Shown here: positions 46,510 through 56,599 of the stretch, piece by piece | Position numbering within the stretch: position 1 is the stretch's first letter | How the letters are laid out: each line of letters begins with the position of its first letter | Source: Siphonodentalium dalli | Lineage: Eukaryota; Mollusca; Scaphopoda; Gadilida; Siphonodentaliidae | Assembly (NCBI GenBank): GCA_032622095.1 | Contig: CP136061.1 | Coordinates: 43,531,797 to 43,595,796, forward strand | Direction of reading: 5' to 3' | Length of the DNA: 64,000 nt | Position numbers and translations under genes: made by a program | The notes under the pieces: model-generated | Databases searched by the model: none | What the model saw: the letters and a program-made list of their open reading frames with translations, nothing else | Told to the model about the DNA's origin: nothing

Positions 46510-46919
46510 ATTTCAATAAACTTCATCAACATGTTATTCTCGTCTTCGTTATATATCTATAAGTGGGGAGGGGAGATTGTAGAGCGAGAAACGATACATA
46601 AATGGTACATTACGAGCCCTAAAATTTGAAGTTTAAATATTGTTCTGTGTCTTTTTAACTTTCACCCACTGCGTGTGTATTGTGTTTCTTTAACAATCAT
46701 TTAAAATGAGTGCCGTGTGTCCCTTTAGAGCGCATTGTGCTCCTTTAATATTCACACACCAATATTACATAACGTCCCTTACCTCGTGTCACTTTAACAT
46801 TCCACACCGTGCGTGTATTATCCCCCTTTAATTATGTCATAGCGTTGGTACATAGAAGACTGTATAACACTATGCCTATGTCTATATATGTTGTCACATC
46901 GTGAGTGTATTGTCCACCA

Positions 46920-47115
46920 TTATATTGAAATTTTGGAAATTTTGGAAGTTTTGGAAATTTTGGAAATTTTGGAAATTTTTGAATGTTTTGAATTTTTTGA
47001 AAGTTTTGAAAGTTTTTGAAATTTTTGAAATTTTTGAAGTTTTTGAAGTTTTGGAAATTTTTGAAATATTTGAAGTTTTTGAAATTTTGGAAGTTTTGGA
47101 AGTTTTTGAAATTTG
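46920..47115. repeat. TTTTGGAAATTTT tandem repeat, right arm
   Basis: Inverse counterpart of 40664-40856. Unit composition differs (more GGAAATTTT units), so the array has changed since the arms separated. Confidence 0.85.
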
Positions 47116-47241
47116 TTGGTGATTATGTGTGTGTGTACATACTTGAAAATTTGTTCCATCGAATATGTCAGTTCATTCCGGGGTTGTAATTTCGCATCAC
47201 CCTCTTCGTCCGCTCATGATTCAACATAGTACATCTCAATA

Positions 47242-47262
47242 CTTCCAATAATTCGCGATAAT
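47242..47262 (+). promoter_or_regulatory. Repeated 20-bp motif, right arm, site 2
   Basis: CTTCCAATAATTCGCGATAA, the mirror of 40524-40544, upstream of the broken terminal ORF. No TATAAGAG is seen 30 bp upstream. Confidence 0.45.
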
Positions 47263-47412
47263 ACACACCTGTCATATACTCAATAACTTCATCGTGATAG
47301 AGAAGTAAAGAATAAACGCTCTTTATTATTCATGTAAGAGTAATGGTGTCAAATTATTTCAGGTATGACAATTATATGATGTATGGGTTGTGTCTGATTG
47401 ATAAACACTGGA

Positions 47413-47597
47413 ATGTAAGCATTCATACCGATGGTCACAATGTCCAAAATTACAGCGACTCGGACCTGTACATACACATATAATTGGTATAAAGCTATTT
47501 CTAAACATCGATTAATAAAATTAACAGAGTTTCATGAAAAATATTTAAAATTTGTTTTGAACATAAATAACGAAAGATATTACACGCAAATAATTTA
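47413..47597 (+). pseudogene. Terminal small ORF, right-arm copy, broken
   Basis: The counterpart of the 40188-40373 frame has TAA (47416-47418) directly after the ATG. The rest of the frame remains readable up to the stop before 47598. Confidence 0.55.
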
Positions 47598-47859
47598 AAA
47601 AATGTTATTACCGAGATTATCCGAAACCGAAAACTCATTATAAATTTTTGAGATTAAATTTTTTTTTTTTTTTATTTTGAGAAAAAAAATTTGGGTTTTG
47701 AATTTTTTTTTTTGGGAATATTTTAGTACAAACAATTTTAGACCCAAAAATTCTATTTTTAGATGTGGATCTAACGAGCCCCCATACTACTCTTGGCACG
47801 TAGGTTCCTTATACGCTATTAATCATTTTCAGATGTATAGACGTCGCGGCAGGTCCTTC

Positions 47860-49150
47860 ATTGGCAACGGTTGCTAGGCAACTATCCCACATCGGAGAAA
47901 TACAAATATGACTGATATTATGGCAGTTTTAACAATCTAACCTACGTCATGCAACATTTTTATGGTGAAAGTAATATTAGTTGTTGTTCGAGTAGATCTG
48001 GATGTAAAATTACCATAGTTCTTACTTACAGGGGTGGTAACGGTTGCTATGGACATACCCGAAATCTAAAAATGCCGAGCTGACTGATATTATGGTAGTT
48101 TTGACAAACTAATATAAACTACGTCATTATCATTTTATGGTGAAACAATTGTAATAGTTATTGTTATTGTTAGTGTGGGTTCGACTTTAAAAATCTATTA
48201 TATATTTTTGGAAGATCTGTGTGTGTGTGTGTGTGGGTGTGTGTGTGTGTGTGTGTATGTGTGTCTGTCTGTAATCGATGGACTCGAAAACGGCCGAACC
48301 GATTTCGATGAAACTTGGTATGTGGGGGTATGTTCGGCCGGTGAGTAACATAGGCATATTAATGTTCAGATCCGAGGTAAACGTATCACGTGCCGAGGTC
48401 AAATCTGTTTTTACGCCGTTTTGCGCTAATATATTTCAGTTCGATATAGCGCGAATAATAAATTGCCAGTCATATAATTTGCACGGTTAGAATCTGTGGC
48501 GCTTCCTCTTTCCAATGATGTATCACACGCCTGTGTACGTTTAAAGGTTCTACCTTAATTATCGAGAAGAACGCAGGACCATGCTTCGGTCATCGAAAAA
48601 CATTCCGTAAATATATTACGCCGTCAACAGATCGTGACGTGATCGCGTTTAACTCTTAACCGGCCGATGTCGCGTTAACTCATCACCGGCCGAGGTATCC
48701 GCAAATGACATTGGGCAATATATATATATCGGAAACGGGTGGAGCTATCGACTTGAAATTTTGTATGTGAATGTATCTTGCCCCGGATACGAATTTTATC
48801 GGGTCGCCGAGCCCGTGCGACGCCAGCTTCGCGCATGCGCAGACCAGATCTCGTAAACGGGTGGAGCTATCGACTTGAAATTTGGTTTTTGAATAGCCCG
48901 GACGAAGTCGGGTCACCTTCTAGTTACTATATATTTCTGGTAACGGTTGCTAGGGACATACCATACATCGAAAAATGCACACATGGCTGATATTATGGTA
49001 GTTTTAACAAACTAAACTACGTCATGTAACATTTTTATATTGAAAACAATTATTATAATTGTTGTTAGTGTGAACATGGCAGTAAAGTTGCCGCATTCGT
49101 TACCTAAAGGGTGTGTAATGGTTGCTATGGACATACCCACCTTTGAAAGC
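47860..49150 (+). repeat. Subrepeats of about 190 bp inside element A, left side
   Basis: Repeats of GGTAACGGTTGCTATGGACA ... CTGATATTATGGTAGTTTT ... CTACGTCAT ... TTGTTAGTGTG start near 47860, 48038 and 48938, with a partial copy near 49120. A Helitron-like element sits in the second copy. Inverted copies lie at 51100-51660. Confidence 0.75.
48194..48923 (+). mobile_element. Single Helitron-like element (730 bp)
   Basis: It starts TCTATTATATATTTTTGG after an A (48193), has a TG/TCTG microsatellite, contains one 122-bp-type subrepeat near 48730-48850 and ends GCCCGGACGAAGTCGGG, TCACCTT, CTAG (48920-48923) before a T. A paralogous subrepeat of element A (near 48010-48030) shows the uninterrupted A-T site. 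Confidence 0.75.
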
Positions 49151-49199
49151 ATACCATATGTATGAGTTTCTGGTAAGTTAACTGATATAACTGTTTCAT

Positions 49200-51050
49200 G
49201 ATATGGTATGAGTTTCGGGAAATTTGCATGATATAATTGTTTCATAATATGCCATATTATGCTTATATTGACAATACTGCATAACTAAAGGTTGTTGTGT
49301 TGTGTACTGACGTATTCTCGTGTGGCAAATTGGTATTGAGGTTTCATTGTTGCTATGTAATCACCTACCACTGACAAATCTTCTTTAAACTGACAGACTA
49401 TTCAGTTAGTTTTATCAGAATCACATACGTGTGTGGAATTTACTATTGTTTCTTCCATGAATCGATTGTTGGGATACATTTTGATGAGACATGTAAAAAT
49501 ATTGACCCACATTTATGTCGATACCACCTTAACCCCCCCCCCCCCCCGCCATTGAATCGGACATTCGCACTACATTTCACAATGGCATCAATGCAGAACA
49601 CTCTATCATGGTGTGGTAGGATCCGCATACCAGTTGCTATACGGTATGAACTAACTGTGTTTCTATCATACCATGCCATAACTACATATATGTCAATACA
49701 TGGTCATGAGTCATTCACAAGTCTATAGGAGCTCGTCCATGAGCGTGGCCTATATATTTCCGACTGAAATACCATGAACTACCCTTTGGAACCGGTGACC
49801 AATACCCATTTATATGGGCAGCCATAGACCCATTACCAACCCACAGTTACTAAGGAACAGCATCCAATGACGTGTCTTAACTACTGTGTTCATGTCATAG
49901 AAAGGGGCCTGGGCCGATAATATACTATTTAGGGTTCGTTCTATTGATTTGCCGAAAAGACCTGGGTACATTTCATGCGTACATAGCTATAGCCACTTGT
50001 GTATTTGCACTACATGTGGTGTTCATGTGGGTCCATAGCGTATGCGTGGCTGTGGTTATAGCCTAGATAGTCCTGTCACATGTACAGTCATGGGATGGGT
50101 TCATGTCTTACATATAAATGTCTTGTAATAAGGTCATATAGGGCGTTGGTCGAATAGCTGAAAACGGATGTACGTATACGGTATTCATATAGTATAGAGA
50201 CGTGGATCCATGCACATGCATGGACTTACCCGTAGGCATGGGGTCCATGTGTCTCCTATATATGTGGATAAGTCCATTGCCTACCAGCATATATGTGAAT
50301 CTATGAAATGACTAATAACGCCGGTGCCGTAGCTTTTATATAGGGACATGTGTCCACGTCCCACATATAGGCACATGTATCACTGCATACATCATTATAG
50401 TCACTTGTGTATTAGCACTATTTAAACTTGCCTGCGTCTTTGGTGTAGATATATCACGTATAAGGGGTGGGTCCATATCCTACATATAGACAGACACCTG
50501 CTTATGCCTGTGTACAATACAAATACATATATCGGCCTTGGTCAATGGCCTACAAGTATGGATATGTGTCCATGGCAAACCTACTGTGCCATATGTGTAT
50601 GGGCTATTTATAAGGACCCCCCATCCTTAACTTTCGTATATGTGGCATCGGTCCAATATCTATATATAGGTTGGTCTGTCATAAAACTGTCTCATATTCA
50701 TACCATATATAGGTTCCTGAATCCATGGTGCACTAATCTATTGTGCATCGGACTTGGTCTATGGTATCTTAGTACATGGTCTATTTGTGGGCACTTGGTT
50801 ATTTGCACCATGTAACAGTGTCATGGTCATGATCATATATACCATACGTGTATGGTTATATGAAGCGGTCTGGTTCATGGACTATACATATCCTACGTAC
50901 ATAGTCTATATGTATGGACATGGGTCCTGTGACTATATATATGTCTGGGTTCCTAACCTAACTGTTGTAGGCTAGGGCCATGGCTAACATATTGGTGGCT
51001 GACCCTAGCTATGTTCTTCATATATAGTAGAGTTGGTCCGTGACTTACAT
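49200..51050. other. Interior of element A: degenerate CATATATGG/GTCCATG-rich sequence
   Basis: Below a C17 tract near 49531, the stretch 49650-51050 is filled with loosely repeating words (CCATATATAGG, GTCCATGG, CATATGTGTATGG), probably a highly diverged minisatellite. Open frames in it lack recognisable domains. Confidence 0.45.
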
Positions 51051-51099
51051 TATATAACTAGCTGTGTAGGTCTATGTCTTATATAACTATTATGGCCAT

Positions 51100-51660
51100 G
51101 CCTCATATTAAATATAAGCAACAACTTTTCAACTCTCACTTTGAATTCCCGATATCTAAACTGATGGACCATAACGGATAATTGTACCCATATTCTGGTT
51201 AGACTCACACTAACAACATTTATAATTGTTTTCACCATAACAATCGTTAATACTACCATAATATCAGTCATATGTGCATTTTTGTATTTCGGGTATGACC
51301 TTGGCAAAAGTTACCACTCATATAAGTAAGAATTATATGGTATTTGTTTTCAGCCAGCTCAACACTAACAACAACTATTCTAATTGTTTTCAACACAAAC
51401 GTGCTATTAGGTGTAGTTTAGTTTGTTAAAGCTACCATAATATCAGTCATATGTGCATTTTAGATTGTGTGTGTGTCCCTAGTAACCGTCACCCCTTGTA
51501 AGTAAGAAATATGGTAATTTGTCAGTCAGGTCAAACTGACAACAAATGTGTTCACAATAAACATGCTACACGACGTAGTTTAGTTTGTTAGAACGCATAT
51601 AATATCAGTCATATGCATTAATCCGATGTCGGGTAGTTGCCTAGCAACCGTTGCTAAGAA
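51100..51660 (-). repeat. Subrepeats of about 190 bp inside element A, right side (inverted)
   Basis: Three diverged copies carry CACACTAACAACA ... AATTGTTTTCA ... ACCATAATATCAGTCATATG ... GTAACC, the inverse of the units at 47860-49150. Confidence 0.75.
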
Positions 51661-52807
51661 AAGCCTGTTGCAAATGTTGCCACATGTGAAAATGAGCAGT
51701 AGCGTATAAGGAACATATGTGCCAAGTTTCATGCTTTTATCGCCCTTTTCACAGTTGGTGTGTGTTCTAGAACAAGCACTTGGACTAGCGGAAGAGCAAA
51801 ATGTGACGAGAGCCAGTTTAGTAGGTAGGGTTATGTTTTTACAAGTATTGACCACTTATCATAGGTATAGTTACTAATTCCGCATATTATGTTGGAGGAG
51901 TGATGTCTGTGCAGATTTTAAAACAAATTGCTTGCGACTACGTAATGAATAGCCCGAGAAATTTGACATCGAATAGGACAGTTTGTCTGAAAAAATCGTC
52001 ATTTTTTGGGGTCATTATGCTATTTTATATCCATATCTGCGAAATTGATTCAAATCCCCCCGTTGAATTTGTATCTCTGGTTAGAGAATTGTGTATTGAA
52101 CAATATTGAGTACATTTGGTATATGTTTTGGCTGAAAAATTGTTATAACATCCCATTATTCCTATGATTATGAAAAATATAAAAGTTTTTATTTTTTTTA
52201 TGGAAAAAATTGGTTAACTCCGAAAGCTCAACTCCGATTCTAGGGGACTTTTCGTGACGCATCCGCGATGTTATGGCCTAAATAATATAAAAAAATCAGC
52301 TTTCCCGGATTTATTTCCTTACTTTTCCCCATTCACGCCTAATGTGCCTGGACTAATATGTTTTTCTGTATTTTGCTTTTATTACGTCAACACCCCTCCA
52401 AATGAATTATATAGCGATTCCATATAACCGTTATACTGAATGGGACAATACATTTAGTATAGAAAGGGTTAACATAAGATTTCCAATGTCCTCAACAGTA
52501 GAATTGCTATGTTTGTGTTAGCTATATGATTTTAACGGGCAAATACATGACTGAAATAGTTAGTGAGATATCATTCTGACAGCTCATTTACAAGTTCTAT
52601 TTACAAGATAGTTATGTTATATAGCTACATGGTACACAAGTAGTTATCTATATATATATATACACACACGTGTAGGATCTGTATGTCTGTCTGTCCGCCT
52701 ATCTGTTTGCGATTTTTCTCACATAACCCTCAATTTTGTGTTAAATTTTAAATGTTTTTTTATTTTTATTTATTTATTTTTTAATCAAAAAGATTAAACA
52801 ATCAAAT

Positions 52808-53316
52808 GTGCTTGACTATAGATTATCATTTGTTCTGTCCAATATTGATTATTGTAACCCACTTCTGGCCGGCTTACCGAAGTCAGAAACTGCTAAACAT
52901 CAGCGTATGATGAACATTGCTGCTCGGATTATTCTTAAGAAGCCTAAATTTTATGACCTGACACCAATGTTCAAAGAACGCAATGGCTGCCAATTCAGTT
53001 GACTATAAAATTGATGTCTTATGTTGTTGGAAATTTGACTGTCTCTCGCCTCTCCCTGTATATATTGAATCTCTTCTTTCGTGCTGTGTACCTGGTAAAC
53101 CATGCAGCCATAAAGTCTGCTGATAAAATATTACTTGCTGTCCCCAAACATGACCTTGTTAATTATGGCCGTCGATCTTTTGAATGCTACGGCCCAAACC
53201 TTTGGAATGCACTCCCTATTACACTTAGGAATTTTGCAACTTTGGAATCTTTCAAAACAGAACTCAAAACATATATATTTAAAGTTCACAATGGCAATGA
53301 CGAAGACCAAAGCTAA
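52808..53316 (+). pseudogene. CR1/jockey-like LINE reverse transcriptase C-terminal fragment
   Basis: The plus frame gives LSNIDYCNPLLAGLP, HQRMMNIAARII and, after a frame change near 52998, HDLVNYGRRSFECYGPNLWN, LP and SFKTELKTYIF. These are conserved C-terminal LINE RT blocks. Frameshift and 5' truncation make it dead. Confidence 0.85.
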
Positions 53317-53339
53317 CCACATCTTTCCTGCATTGTTTT

Positions 53340-54150
53340 ATACAGTACACTCAGCCTGATTTTTATATGAATTGTTTGATTTATTTCATTGTAGTTATTG
53401 TGTGTGTACAGGGTACATGCGCAGGTGTTGGAATGTGTAGGAGATTTGTTGTATCATTGAGAGCTTTGGGCCTCATGGGATACGGCGATTTAAACATGCT
53501 ACAGTTATAACTGGGCTCTCTGTATAGCTACAATTTATATTGTTATTCACGAGGAGCATATACGTTGTTGTAGCTAAGCAATAGCATTATTTGAGCTGGA
53601 AATGGGACATCGTATTATGTATTTATCTTCAATCAATCACTGGAGATCATGTACTATTGTAATACGACCTTGCCTAAACATATATACAAGGCTCGTCCTG
53701 ATTGGTCAGTATCACGTATTCCCATATATAGAGACACGACCGTCGTTTTGTGGTACAATTCTAGATATTCTGAATTGTAGCACAAAAAATGTGTTACAAT
53801 CAGTGAAATGCTGCCAACGCCTCAAATTTTCAGAAGTCAAACTCAACGGGTATTGGCTAATGTCATGCTATAGACCGAAGAAAGAGACATATAATGAATA
53901 CCTACTGTACTATACTGAATTTTATTTAGATAGAACAAAAATAGGTCTTAACTGAAATTTCTTTTGCCAAAAGGCAATGAAAATGGGTCGCTGTTCAATA
54001 GTGACGTCATGTTTGACGTTACATAAACTGTTCTAAGAGAGGAACTGTTTGGTGGAAAATCATACCACGCAGAGCTAGAAACTGGCTATTATATAGAAGG
54101 TTGAACGTACATGTATGTCACTAGAATTTTGACCAAAACATAGAGTCGAA
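53340..54150. other. Non-coding stretch; possible LINE 3' tail
   Basis: The first part probably belongs to the 3' UTR of the LINE fragment. The open frame at 53602-53955 has no recognisable domain. Confidence 0.35.
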
Positions 54151-54157
54151 TTACAAA

Positions 54158-54385
54158 AGAAATAAATACACTGCGCGTCGGCGTGTATAGTAGAATTTTA
54201 CCACAGAAACTGATTGTAGGACTCCGCTTCGCGTCGTCCTACAATCATTGTCTTTGTGGTCAAATTCTACTATACACGCCGAAGCGTTGTTGTGTAGTTT
54301 CCGGTCGCAGGCCGGGTAGGATGGTCGGAACGCATTGTGCAATTCCCTTCACCCTACACGCCGATGCGCAGTGTATTTATTTCTT
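54158..54385. repeat. Nested inverted repeats (hairpin within hairpin)
   Basis: The outer arms AGAAATAAATACACTGCGCG (54158 on) and its inverse (54355-54385) enclose an inner hairpin with arms 54181-54224 and 54238-54281 (GCGTGTATAGTAGAATTTTA and inverse) and a short GC-rich loop. A related solo fragment lies at 29110-29175. Confidence 0.75.
54297..54354. repeat. Inverted partner of the hairpin end of the tandem unit (54297-54354 / 55547-55604)
   Basis: GTTTCCGGTCGCAGGCCGGG, TAGGATGGTCGG, ... CCCTTCACCC is the inverse of 55547-55604 with a few changes. It either marks a terminal inverted repeat of an element 54297-55604 or is an inverted fragment of the unit's 3' end. Confidence 0.65.
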
Positions 54386-54694
54386 AAGTAAACAACACAC
54401 GACCTTCTCAGACGTATACCACTTATCTGTACTCAAAATAAGTGTCAAACTCTTTCCACGTATGACAGCTATACACAATAGTACGTTTATGCGAGAAATG
54501 TATTGATTTCATTACCAAAGAATCCCTACGTTGACACCAACAGGTGCTATCGCAATGATCCATCAGTTCGACGGACAAGGAGTTGACACCCTTCTGTCTA
54601 TTGAAACCATGCTTACAATACTTTCAGACTATATATTGATTTGGTCACTTGAAGCAAGGCACACACCATAGAGTTAGGATCGCCAACTCTCAGG

Positions 54695-55456
54695 ATGACC
54701 ACGCCACCGATAATCCCGAATGCTATCACAACAATGCTGGACTCCATGCATGTCGCGCCTTGTGTGAGCTGGTCAATCCATGCACACAAAGGCGGATACC
54801 AGTTGGTTTTGGACTTCCAGTCCTGCCCGGCAAAGCCCTTATCAGGTCTCACTACCGGGAGAGGACTGGAAACTACCAAACCAGCCAGGAAGAAGCGAAA
54901 GAAAAAGACTCCATCCAGGAAAAAGATAGACACAGGGAGATTGGCTGCGTGGAAAAAGAGGAAATCGACTGATACCACACAAGGCGACACCTCCCGCGTA
55001 GCCGAGATCGATGCACCGCCCGAAGTGGTAATGGACTCTCCATCGCCTCGGATAGACGCGGACACATCCCTTTTCAATCCGAAGACGCCGGAATACACCG
55101 AACCGGAGTCTTCACCTGGCTCTCCTACAGCAAACGAAGTACCAACAACATCCGACCCCGAAGAAACATCTGACTCCGACACCAACGACACATCTGACTC
55201 CAACCCAGACGACACATCTGATTCCGACTCCGACGACACATCTGATTCCGACTCCGATTCCGAAGAAAAAGAAAGACAAAAGCACACAATGGAACTCTTA
55301 GCGAAAGTACAAGAATCATTAAGAAAAGCCGATTTACAACAAACCGAAACCGAAAAGCTCTTCAATCGTCCGACTTCAAGTTACCAAACATCACCATCCA
55401 AACCACCGCCAAAAAAGAGAAATAGAAATAGAAAGACACAAAACAACCGCCGCTAG
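54695..55456 (+). CDS. Basic, Ser/Pro/Asp-rich ORF1-like protein (253 aa), unit 1
   Basis: It opens with MTTPPIIPNAI, then a conserved-looking segment (GGYQLVLDFQSCPAKPLSGL, about residues 33-52). A Lys/Arg block (ARKKRKKKTPSRKK) follows, then an acidic Ser-Asp repeat (DDTSDSDSDDTSDSD, about 155-185) and a basic end. The same segment and the basic block occur in unit 2, so this is a real family rather than chance. I believe it is a gag/ORF1-like nucleic-acid-binding protein of a retroelement, but no zinc knuckle or RT is present to prove it. Confidence 0.5.
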   Translation: MTTPPIIPNAITTMLDSMHVAPCVSWSIHAHKGGYQLVLDFQSCPAKPLSGLTTGRGLETTKPARKKRKKKTPSRKKIDTGRLAAWKKRKSTDTTQGDTSRVAEIDAPPEVVMDSPSPRIDADTSLFNPKTPEYTEPESSPGSPTANEVPTTSDPEETSDSDTNDTSDSNPDDTSDSDSDDTSDSDSDSEEKERQKHTMELLAKVQESLRKADLQQTETEKLFNRPTSSYQTSPSKPPPKKRNRNRKTQNNRR

Positions 55457-55699
55457 GACGCCCCCACCACGCTTTCGCCGCCTTGCCTCCAACCACAGCA
55501 CCTACAACAGCCAAAATTACCGATCTTCATCGAATAAATCAAGAAAGGGTGAAGGGACATGCAAACTGCAGTCCGACCATCCTACCCGGCCTTCGGCCGG
55601 AAACGACTCAACAACAAAAGCAAGGCACACATTTTTTCGTCATCATTGCGTCATCATTAGCAGTCGGACCTCCAGAGAGCTTGGATCGCCACCTCTCAG

Positions 55700-56397
55700 G
55701 ATGAACTCGCCACCTCTAATTCCAATTAGTGTCACTACTGTATGCTGGACGCCATGCATGTAACGCCTTGTCTGAGCTGGTCACTCCATGCTCGCAGAGG
55801 CGGATACTAGCTGATTCTGGATTTCCAGGCCGGCCCGGCAAAGCCCTTTTCAGGGCTCCCTACCGGGAGCGGACCGGACAATACCAGATCAGCAGGGAAA
55901 CCTCGACAGAAGACGAAGAAAAAGAAGAAGAAAACACCATCTAGAAAAAAGAGAGATGCTGAGAGAAAAGCTGGAAAGCTAAAAAGCCGACGGAAACACC
56001 AGTCGACTTCGCCCATCCAGCCGAGAACCCGGCCCAGTCTGTCGTCCAGGAGATGGAACCACCATCACCACCACCACCACCACGACCAGACGAGGATACC
56101 GATACTGAAGACGAAGACGAGGACCCCTCCGACTTCGTTCCGAAGACACCGGAGTACCAAGAGCCGGATACTTCACCCTCAACAGGAGACTCAGCCGCCA
56201 AACTCATGATGAGGCACGTCGACCTAAGTACCATCAACATAGACGACATCCTGAAGGAATTGTATGGTGATTGCGCCGGACCTTCTCCGCCGATCTCACC
56301 TCTTCCTTCAACATCATCATCAACATCTTCCACTTCACCGCCACCGAAGAAGAAGAAAAAGAAGGAAGACAAGAAAAAGAAAAAGAACAAAAGCTAA
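55700..56397 (+). pseudogene. Paralogous ORF1-like gene, unit 2, frameshifted
   Basis: Homologous to the unit 1 ORF, but with an extra base near 55740, an in-frame TAG near 55809 and a further frame change before 56053. Recognisable pieces are GPAKPFSGLPTGSGP, KKKKTPSRKKRDAERK and, in the later frame, FVPKTPEYQEPDTSP (compare FNPKTPEYTEPESSP in unit 1) and a terminal Lys run ending at 56397. Confidence 0.65.
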
Positions 56398-56599
56398 GAA
56401 CCCAACCTCACCTGACCCTCCTGAGCCTAGGCCTAGACTGGTTCCCAATACCAAGAAAACTCAAGACAGGGCGTACGGGCGACCTCCGGGTGAGCCCACA
56501 CCGTCCTCGTGCCGCCCTTCGGGCGGGCACGCAAATCCTGTTCCTGCAGCAAGGCACATTCTTATGGGTAGTCGTATTGGAAAGATCATATCTATTTCG

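Larger units (their letters stand above)
39994..47791. mobile_element. Palindromic Maverick/Polinton-like element (7.8 kb)
   Basis: The arms are 39994-43876 and 43884-47791, nearly identical inverses around a 7-bp loop (CCAGTGA). An 8-bp insertion in the left arm near the centre and scattered substitutions distinguish them. The termini are AGTAGTATGG... and ...CCATACTACT, with a perfect 6-bp target duplication. Long TIRs starting AG and a 6-bp duplication are Polinton traits. Each arm carries the same outward-reading small genes. The Polinton core set (protein-primed PolB, RVE integrase, FtsK-like ATPase, adenain-like protease, capsid proteins) is absent, so it must be non-autonomous. Assignment to Polintons rests on ends and gene style; a novel TIR element is the alternative. 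Confidence 0.7.
39423..52355. mobile_element. Element A: large TIR DNA element interrupted by a Polinton-like and a Helitron-like insertion
   Basis: The left end (39423-39993, then 47798 onward) and the right end (51050-52355) are diverged inverses. Examples are GAGTTGAGCTTTTTGAGATA (39469) against CGAAAGCTCAACTCCGATTC (52219), and AAACTTGGC at the Polinton insertion point against GCCAAGTTTCATGC (51721). The right end finishes TAATGTGCCTGGACTA (52340-52355); the outer 80 bp of the left end are missing. Internal subrepeats of about 190 bp lie inverted on the two sides (47860-49150, 51100-51660). Element B (59501-62070) shares both ends. No transposase is recognised. Without its insertions it would be about 4.4 kb. 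Confidence 0.7.
54654..56548 (+). repeat. Tandem dimer of roughly 0.95-kb units
   Basis: Unit 1 is 54654-55619 and unit 2 is 55620-56548. GCAAGGCACA begins each unit and occurs again right after unit 2 (56549). The units share AGGATGA, CTCCATGCATGT, GGCAAAGCCC and a basic coding stretch. Each ends with a TTCG-capped GC hairpin (55586-55600; 56509-56530) about 20-30 bp before the junction. Probably a tandemly arranged retroelement fragment or non-autonomous derivative. Confidence 0.7.

Noticed and set aside
39994-47791. Palindrome as a pure assembly artefact
   Set aside because: The arms differ by substitutions, a nonsense change, an 8-bp indel and tandem-array lengths. The outer flanks are different sequences joined by an exact 6-bp duplication, with an independent empty-site paralogue. 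Long-read confirmation would still be useful.
54613-55365. 250-codon Ser/Val-rich frame on the minus strand
   Set aside because: It is the antisense shadow of the plus-strand ORF1-like frame, which is supported by homology to the second tandem unit.
55941-56390. Phe/Ser/Gly-rich minus-strand frame of 149 codons
   Set aside because: Antisense of the Lys- and Pro-rich remains of the second ORF1-like copy.
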